Shown: positions 8,128-11,168 of the stretch, in pieces
Layout: each line of letters starts with the position of its first letter
Numbering within the stretch: position 1 is the first letter of the stretch
Assembly (NCBI GenBank): GCA_900290385.1
Contig: OMSV01000205.1
Span: 7,183 to 18,350, forward strand
Reading direction: 5' to 3'
DNA: 11,168 nt
Source: Syntrophobacter sp. SbD2
Lineage (GTDB): Bacteria; Desulfobacterota; Syntrophobacteria; Syntrophobacterales; Syntrophobacteraceae
Translations under genes and position numbers: made by a program
Notes under the pieces: model-generated
The model's database searches: none
Seen by the model: the letters and a program-made list of their open reading frames with translations, nothing else
What the model was told of the DNA's origin: nothing

Positions 8128-8170
8128 GAGCGCGCCCCCGGATCGGGTCCGGAGCAGGCGATGCGCGCTC
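8128..8170 (+). terminator. Two-part hairpin immediately after selA
   Basis: GAGCGCGC (8128-8135) and GCGCGCTC (8163-8170) form an 8-bp outer stem that starts on the base after the selA stop codon. Inside it, CCGGA and TCCGG (8138-8142, 8148-8152) form a second stem around TCGGG. No U-tract follows, so if it ends transcription it is not a canonical intrinsic terminator. A weaker bulged stem follows at 8182-8209 (CGCAGC with GCTGCG). Confidence 0.45.
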
Positions 8171-8222
8171 TGAACTCCACAGGTCGCAGCACCTCATAAA
8201 GGCTGCGCCAAATCCTTCCAGC

Positions 8223-8268
8223 AAAAAAACAAAACCTGCCTTCGATTCCGAATCGAATGGCAGGTTTT
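8223..8268 (-). terminator. Intrinsic terminator of the lysine-rich protein unit
   Basis: Read on the minus strand, a 10-bp stem (AAAACCTGCC with GGCAGGTTTT) continues after a one-base bulge into a 7-bp stem (TTCGATT with AATCGAA) with a 3-base loop. TTTTGTTTTTTT follows. It lies 57 bases beyond the stop codon of the 85-residue gene. The opposite strand lacks a comparable T-run, so it probably acts mainly on the minus-strand unit, although the stem could also stop convergent selA transcripts. Confidence 0.85.
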
Positions 8269-8324
8269 GCATAGCCCCGATTTTCGACGATCTCTCAAGG
8301 AGGCAGCATACTGACTTGCCAAAA

Positions 8325-8582
8325 CTATTCCGTTTTTTCAGGTGCGGCGGCTTCCTTCTTCTTGCTGGTCTTCTTCTTGCTGGTCTTCTTGCTAGTTTTC
8401 TTAGTAGTTGCTTTTTTGGTCGTTTTCTTTGTCTTGGCTGGCTTCTTTTGTGCCGGCGCCTTCTCTTCCGTGCCGGCTGCCCCCATTGTGTCGTCAGTCC
8501 CTGCCGCAATCACGATAGGGGATGCCACCATTGTCGCCCCAAATAAAATAGCGGTGATGATTGAAAGAACCTTACCCTTCAT
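8325..8582 (-). CDS. Small exported lysine/threonine-rich protein
   Basis: The 85-residue product begins with a clear signal peptide (MKGKVLSIITAILFGATMVA, then SPIVIAA, cleavage near residue 27). A short mature N-terminus has acidic spots (GTDD, GTEE). Half of residues 41-76 are lysine, arranged as KKT/KKTS/KKKTSKKK repeats like eukaryotic histone H1 tails. No enzymatic domain is visible. A strongly cationic exported protein could bind DNA, lipopolysaccharide, peptidoglycan or anionic polysaccharide; which one is unknown. AGGAG lies about nine bases before the ATG. The upstream neighbour on the same strand is a longer lysine-rich exported protein 117 bases away. A strong terminator follows. 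I do not recognise a named family. The coding assignment rests on the ribosome site, signal peptide and terminator, since low-complexity sequence could otherwise mislead. Confidence 0.8.
   Translation of the reverse strand: MKGKVLSIITAILFGATMVASPIVIAAGTDDTMGAAGTEEKAPAQKKPAKTKKTTKKATTKKTSKKTSKKKTSKKKEAAAPEKTE
8356..8385 (-). repeat. Exact 15-base tandem duplication inside the lysine-rich gene
   Basis: The 15-mer TTCTTCTTGCTGGTC (plus-strand reading) occurs twice back to back, at 8356-8370 and 8371-8385. A shortened, diverged copy follows (8386-8400). It encodes the KKTSKK repeats. In-frame multiples of 3 allow the tail to lengthen or shorten by slippage without breaking the gene. Confidence 0.85.
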
Positions 8583-8669
8583 ATTCTAATTCTCCTTTCC
8601 TCCTGCGAAAATAATGCCGCCCCCTTGAGAGAAGGGTCAATCGTTCCACCCATTCTAAGGAGAAAATTT

Positions 8670-8697
8670 AAAATATACAAATCAAGAATTTGCTCAA
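8670..8697 (-). promoter_or_regulatory. Weak promoter candidate for the 85-residue lysine-rich gene
   Basis: On the minus strand TTGAGC (8697-8692) is followed after 16 bases by TATTTT (8675-8670) in an AT-rich stretch. Both boxes are imperfect. The gene may instead be read from the upstream lysine-rich gene, since no terminator with a T-run separates them; only a CCCTT/AAGGG stem at 8622-8636 is seen. Confidence 0.3.
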
Positions 8698-8699
8698 AA

Positions 8700-9245
8700 T
8701 CATTTTTTTTTATTTTTTTTCTCGCTGCCGGTTTTGCCGGACTTTGCCGTTGAGTCTTTCTTTACGGCGCTCTTCTTGCCAGACTTTTTTTCTTTCTGAG
8801 AACCCGAAGGCTTGCTCGCCTTTTTTGCGCTCTTTCCGGCAGATTTTGCACCCTTTTTGGACGACTGGGCGCCTTTGCCGGTTGCGGTATGCGAGGACTT
8901 TGATCCCTTTGGTGCCGATGCTTTAGCTGAAGCTTTCTTTTTCCCGGCTTTTTTTGAAGCGAGCCCGGATTTTTTCTTCCCGGATTTTCGATGTGCTGAT
9001 TTCTTGCCCGTCTTTTTCGAACTCTTCATCCCGCTCGACTCGGCGCCGAACGAAGGCTTGCCGTTCACTTTCGGCTCGATGGTCGAAGGATTGTATTCGT
9101 CTTTCAACAGGCGGTGATATTGTTCCTGGAGCTCGCGCACTTTATCGTTTACCTGGCTGTCTTCCTGTTGGGCAAAGCAGCCGAATGCAAAAACGGCCGA
9201 AATTGAGACAACGGCGGGCAACATGAGTATTTTACGCAATCTCAT
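8700..9245 (-). CDS. Exported (possibly lipoprotein) protein with a long lysine-rich, H1-like tail
   Basis: The 181-residue product starts with a signal sequence (MRLRKILMLPAVVSISAVFA, then FGC). Cys23 could be a lipidation site, but the box AFGC is poor, so cleavage at the later FAQ is also possible. Residues about 28-50 (DSQVNDKVRELQEQYHRLLK) are predicted helical, possibly a short coiled coil. From about residue 74 to the end the protein is almost only Lys, Ser, Ala and Gly in SAKKA/SGKKS-type repeats, ending KKNKKK. This resembles histone H1 or AlgP-like tails, but on an exported protein. No catalytic motif is seen. The start has a good ribosome site (GAGGAG, 9256-9251), with a promoter candidate at 9351-9378. 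Together with the downstream 85-residue gene it forms a probable two-gene unit. The function is unknown; envelope anchoring with polyanion binding is a guess. Confidence 0.82.
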   Translation of the reverse strand: MRLRKILMLPAVVSISAVFAFGCFAQQEDSQVNDKVRELQEQYHRLLKDEYNPSTIEPKVNGKPSFGAESSGMKSSKKTGKKSAHRKSGKKKSGLASKKAGKKKASAKASAPKGSKSSHTATGKGAQSSKKGAKSAGKSAKKASKPSGSQKEKKSGKKSAVKKDSTAKSGKTGSEKKNKKK

Positions 9246-9350
9246 GGGAACTCCTCTGCTCGAAAACCTTCTTGATCCCGTCGATGGGGATACGACCGCC
9301 CCTCGATAGTTCTAGTTCAGTTTTTGGTTTCTGTTTCCTAGCGGATGGCA

Positions 9351-9378
9351 AATATAGCATAACCCAAGATATTTACAA
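9351..9378 (-). promoter_or_regulatory. Sigma-70-type promoter for the lysine-rich unit
   Basis: On the minus strand TTGTAA (9378-9373) is followed by a 16-base spacer and TATATT (9356-9351), with a TGC extension directly before the -10. Transcription would start near 9345, giving a leader of about 100 bases before the ATG at 9245. Confidence 0.55.
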
Positions 9379-9454
9379 CGGCTGGCTGGAAGTTTGGACG
9401 AGCTGGTGAAACAATGATTCGCGTTTTGTTAGATTTTTTTGACCTTGCGACTCT

Positions 9455-9483
9455 TTGACATCGTTCGACAGTCGAGTTATTGT
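9455..9483 (+). promoter_or_regulatory. Promoter candidate for the metal ATPase
   Basis: A perfect -35 TTGACA (9455-9460) is followed by a 17-base spacer and TATTGT (9478-9483), a 4/6 match to the -10 consensus. It would give a leader of about 170 bases containing both repeat elements. Similar GAC-containing words (TTTGACC, TGCGAC, TTTGACA) are spaced 8 bases apart at 9438-9460 and could be an operator. Confidence 0.4.
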
Positions 9484-9560
9484 CCAAGCCGGTTTACCAT
9501 GACTTGAATTAACCTCAGCATCTCATGTCCCGTTGCGACACCTAAACCATGAAAAGATCC

Positions 9561-9591
9561 GGTGGGAGGGCTAAGCGGAGCGCAGCCCACC
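9561..9591. repeat. Palindromic intergenic repeat (GGTGGG…CCCACC)
   Basis: GGTGGG (9561-9566) and CCCACC (9586-9591) enclose GCG-GAG-CGC and a CT/AG pair, giving a bulged hairpin. The core GCTAAGCGGAGCGCAGCCC resembles a dispersed palindromic element I associate with many proteobacterial and cyanobacterial genomes (GGTGGGCTncGCTnCGCTnnCCCACC type). That resemblance is from memory. Only one copy is in this window. Confidence 0.5.
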
Positions 9592-9604
9592 ATGCCTTTT
9601 CCAA

Positions 9605-9660
9605 GCAGAGACGCAGAGCGCGCAGAGACAAAAACCACGTAGACAGGATTTACAGGATTA
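9605..9660 (+). repeat. Short tandem repeats: CAGAG units and ACAGGATT units
   Basis: CAGAG recurs at 9606, 9614 and 9623 (spacing 8 and 9 bases) within GCAGAGACG/CAGAGCGCG/CAGAGACAA. After a short spacer, ACAGGATTT (9643-9651) and ACAGGATTA (9652-9660) are adjacent 9-base units differing in one base. Such compositions recur in intergenic repeats of environmental bacteria, as far as I recall. The final unit ends on the A of the proposed ATPase ATG. Confidence 0.65.
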
Positions 9661-11168
9661 TGAACTCTACACCTCGCGGAGCGTCTAATTACAGATGGAG
9701 AGAGACGTGCCACCTGTGCGGTCTTCCGGCGAGAAGTTCGAATATTTCTCAGCCGGTTGCGGGCAGGACGGTACATTTTTGCTGCCTGGGCTGCATGTAT
9801 GTCTTCCAGGTTCTTTACAACGGCCCCGGTGGTATCGCCGACGATTACCGGAATACCGATCTCTACAGAGCTTGCGTTTCAGCGGGCCTCATTCCATCGG
9901 GACAGGCCGAAGACAAAAACGCTCCGTTATCCCGGCCTGACCCCGCCGGGCCCACCAACCCGGGTCAGCACCTCGACCGTCCGCCGCCGAAGGCAGCGGG
10001 CGACCCGGCTGGCGGTCCCACCGCCGCCCTGATCGAGGAAGGACTCTCGGAGGAACTTTCCATCCGGATCGAAGGAATGTGGTGCGTAGCCTGTGCGTGG
10101 CTCATCGAACATCTTGTGAGCAAAATGGACGGAGTGCTGAGCGCCGGAATCTTCTTTTTTTCGGACATAGCCCGCATCAGGTACATGCCCCATCTCGTCC
10201 AGCCCGAAACTATCATGGAGAGTATCTCCCGGCTGGGCTACAGGGCCTCTCCGGTCGAATCCCCGCACGATTCCGGCCAAAGCAGAAATCTTGTCGTCAG
10301 GCTGGGGATTTCAGCGATCCTCAGCATGAACATAATGATGATCACATTTGCTCTGTGGGCCGGTTTATTCGAACAGATCGGACGAGAGGGAGCGGCGCTT
10401 TTCTCATATACGCTCTGGGTGATCGCCTCACCCGTCGTTTTTTATGCAGGCTGGCCGATCCTGTGCAATGCTTTCCGGAGCATCCGGCATCTGAGCGCCA
10501 CCATGGACACGCTCATAGCGACCGGCGTGCTCTCGGCTTATTTTTACAGCGTCGCGGCGACGTTGCGGGGAAGCCTTCATGTATATTTCGATACTGCCTC
10601 GATGCTCGTCACACTCGTTTTGCTTGGAAGATTCATCGAAATTCGGGCAAAGGAGAAGATTTCCAGTACGATCACTGCGCTTTTTCACGCAGCGAGCGGG
10701 AAGGCCCGAATCTCAAAGGACGGCAGGGAAATCTGGACGGCGTCAGACAAGGTTTCCAGGGGCGATTTGTTCATGGTCTTTCCCGGCGAACGCTTACCGG
10801 TTGACGGACGTATCTTTTCAGGGGAGGCCGTTCTGGACGAATCCGTAATAACCGGGGAATCGCGCCCGGTAACGAAGAGACCCGGAGACGACGTGTCTGC
10901 CGGATCGCTCGTGCTGAATGGAGAGGCGAAATTTCAGGCCGACCGTGCGGGTGGCGAGAGTTCCCTCACCCAGTTGATTACATTGATTCAGGAAGCGCTT
11001 TCCACCAAGAACCGATTCGAACTGTTCGCAGACCGCCTCATGCGGGTACTGGTACCGGCCGTGCTGGCGCTCTCGGCTTGCATACTGATCTTTCTTCTCG
11101 CCTCCTCTGCGCCGGCGGGCGAAGCTGTCTTGCGGGCGTTAACCGTACTAGTCATAACATGTCCCTGT
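9660..11168 (+). CDS. P1B-type heavy-metal (probably Cu+) translocating ATPase, 5' part
   Basis: The frame stays open to the window edge, giving 503 residues of a protein usually near 800. Residues 17-45 carry a zinc-ribbon-like metal site, C17-x2-C20 and C41-C42-x2-C45 (CHLCG … FCCLGC), as in the putative metal-binding domain of FixI/CcoI and CopA2-type pumps. A Pro/Gly-rich linker (about 79-126) leads to an HMA domain with [12 protein letters not shown] (C142, C145). Membrane helices follow from about 211 ([20 protein letters not shown]). Next come the actuator domain with [11 protein letters not shown] and TGES (398-401), and then the intramembrane TCPC motif as the last four residues. CPC together with this N-terminus points to Cu(+) export, often for cytochrome oxidase assembly; the partner oxidase is not in view. 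The phosphorylation motif DKTGT lies beyond the edge. The start ATG at 9660 has an AGGA nearby; the frame is open back to an ATG at 9549, but that stretch is repeat sequence. Confidence 0.93.
   Translation, partial: MNSTPRGASNYRWRETCHLCGLPARSSNISQPVAGRTVHFCCLGCMYVFQVLYNGPGGIADDYRNTDLYRACVSAGLIPSGQAEDKNAPLSRPDPAGPTNPGQHLDRPPPKAAGDPAGGPTAALIEEGLSEELSIRIEGMWCVACAWLIEHLVSKMDGVLSAGIFFFSDIARIRYMPHLVQPETIMESISRLGYRASPVESPHDSGQSRNLVVRLGISAILSMNIMMITFALWAGLFEQIGREGAALFSYTLWVIASPVVFYAGWPILCNAFRSIRHLSATMDTLIATGVLSAYFYSVAATLRGSLHVYFDTASMLVTLVLLGRFIEIRAKEKISSTITALFHAASGKARISKDGREIWTASDKVSRGDLFMVFPGERLPVDGRIFSGEAVLDESVITGESRPVTKRPGDDVSAGSLVLNGEAKFQADRAGGESSLTQLITLIQEALSTKNRFELFADRLMRVLVPAVLALSACILIFLLASSAPAGEAVLRALTVLVITCPC

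Larger units (their letters stand above)
9246..9659. other. Intergenic region with divergent promoters and repeat sequence
   Basis: This 414-base gap separates the minus-strand lysine-rich unit from the plus-strand metal ATPase. It contains a minus-strand promoter candidate (9351-9378), a plus-strand promoter candidate (9455-9483) and a palindromic repeat (9561-9591). Short 8-9 base tandem repeats (9605-9660) run into the ATPase start. Open frames here on either strand have no signal peptide, domain or ribosome site and cross the repeats, so I call no gene. Confidence 0.6.

Noticed and set aside
8066..8509. Minus-strand open frame of 147 codons overlapping the lysine-rich gene
   Set aside because: It is a frame-shifted reading of the lysine repeats that runs through the intrinsic terminator and into the selA 3' end.
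9605..9660. CRISPR-like array
   Set aside because: The units are 8-9 bases and adjacent, without spacers of uniform length, and no cas gene is visible.
9477..9776. Minus-strand open frame of 99 codons in the intergenic region
   Set aside because: It crosses the palindrome, the tandem repeats and the ATPase start, and shows no domain or ribosome site.
10079..10804. Plus-strand open frame of 241 codons
   Set aside because: It is out of frame inside the metal ATPase; the ATPase frame carries all the family motifs.

Overview
The window reads as a chromosomal segment of a Gram-negative bacterium, most likely a deltaproteobacterium (Desulfobacterota), possibly near Syntrophobacter. This rests on three things: moderately GC-rich coding sequence; a cluster of mfd, a SurA-like parvulin isomerase and a RodZ-like protein in the order I associate with that group; and a selenocysteine-synthesis gene. 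The taxonomy is inference from remembered gene order, not from a search.

Layout. At the left edge (107-717, plus strand) lies a broken polar amino acid ABC transporter ATPase (GlnQ/AapP type). Its Walker A, Walker B and H-loop survive, but a frameshift and a deletion have removed the ABC signature. Facing it is a minus-strand cluster read from right to left: mfd (6438-2857), a SurA-like peptidyl-prolyl isomerase (2740-1766) and a RodZ-like membrane protein (1752-766). An extended -10 promoter candidate sits upstream of mfd. Divergent from mfd is selA (6712-8127), which is intact, with a strong hairpin after its stop codon.

From 8223 to 9378 is a minus-strand unit of two small exported lysine-rich proteins (181 and 85 residues) with histone-H1-like tails. 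It has a good promoter upstream and a clear intrinsic terminator downstream. These two are the least explained genes in the window. A 414-base gap (9246-9659) follows. It holds divergent promoter candidates, a palindromic repeat and short 8-9 base tandem repeats. It leads directly into a plus-strand P1B-type heavy-metal ATPase (9660 to the window end) that is cut off exactly at its CPC motif.

How the genes relate. The isomerase and the RodZ-like protein probably serve envelope biogenesis (outer-membrane protein folding and cell shape). Mfd couples transcription to repair and appears to share their transcript. SelA makes Sec-tRNA(Sec); no selB, selD or selC is visible here. The ATPase most likely moves Cu(+), perhaps for cytochrome oxidase assembly. 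I see no CRISPR array, phage, transposase, tRNA or rRNA. No clearly new multi-gene system is evident. The best leads are the paired exported polycationic proteins, the deletion junction in the ABC gene, and the repeat sequence that seems to supply the start region of the ATPase.
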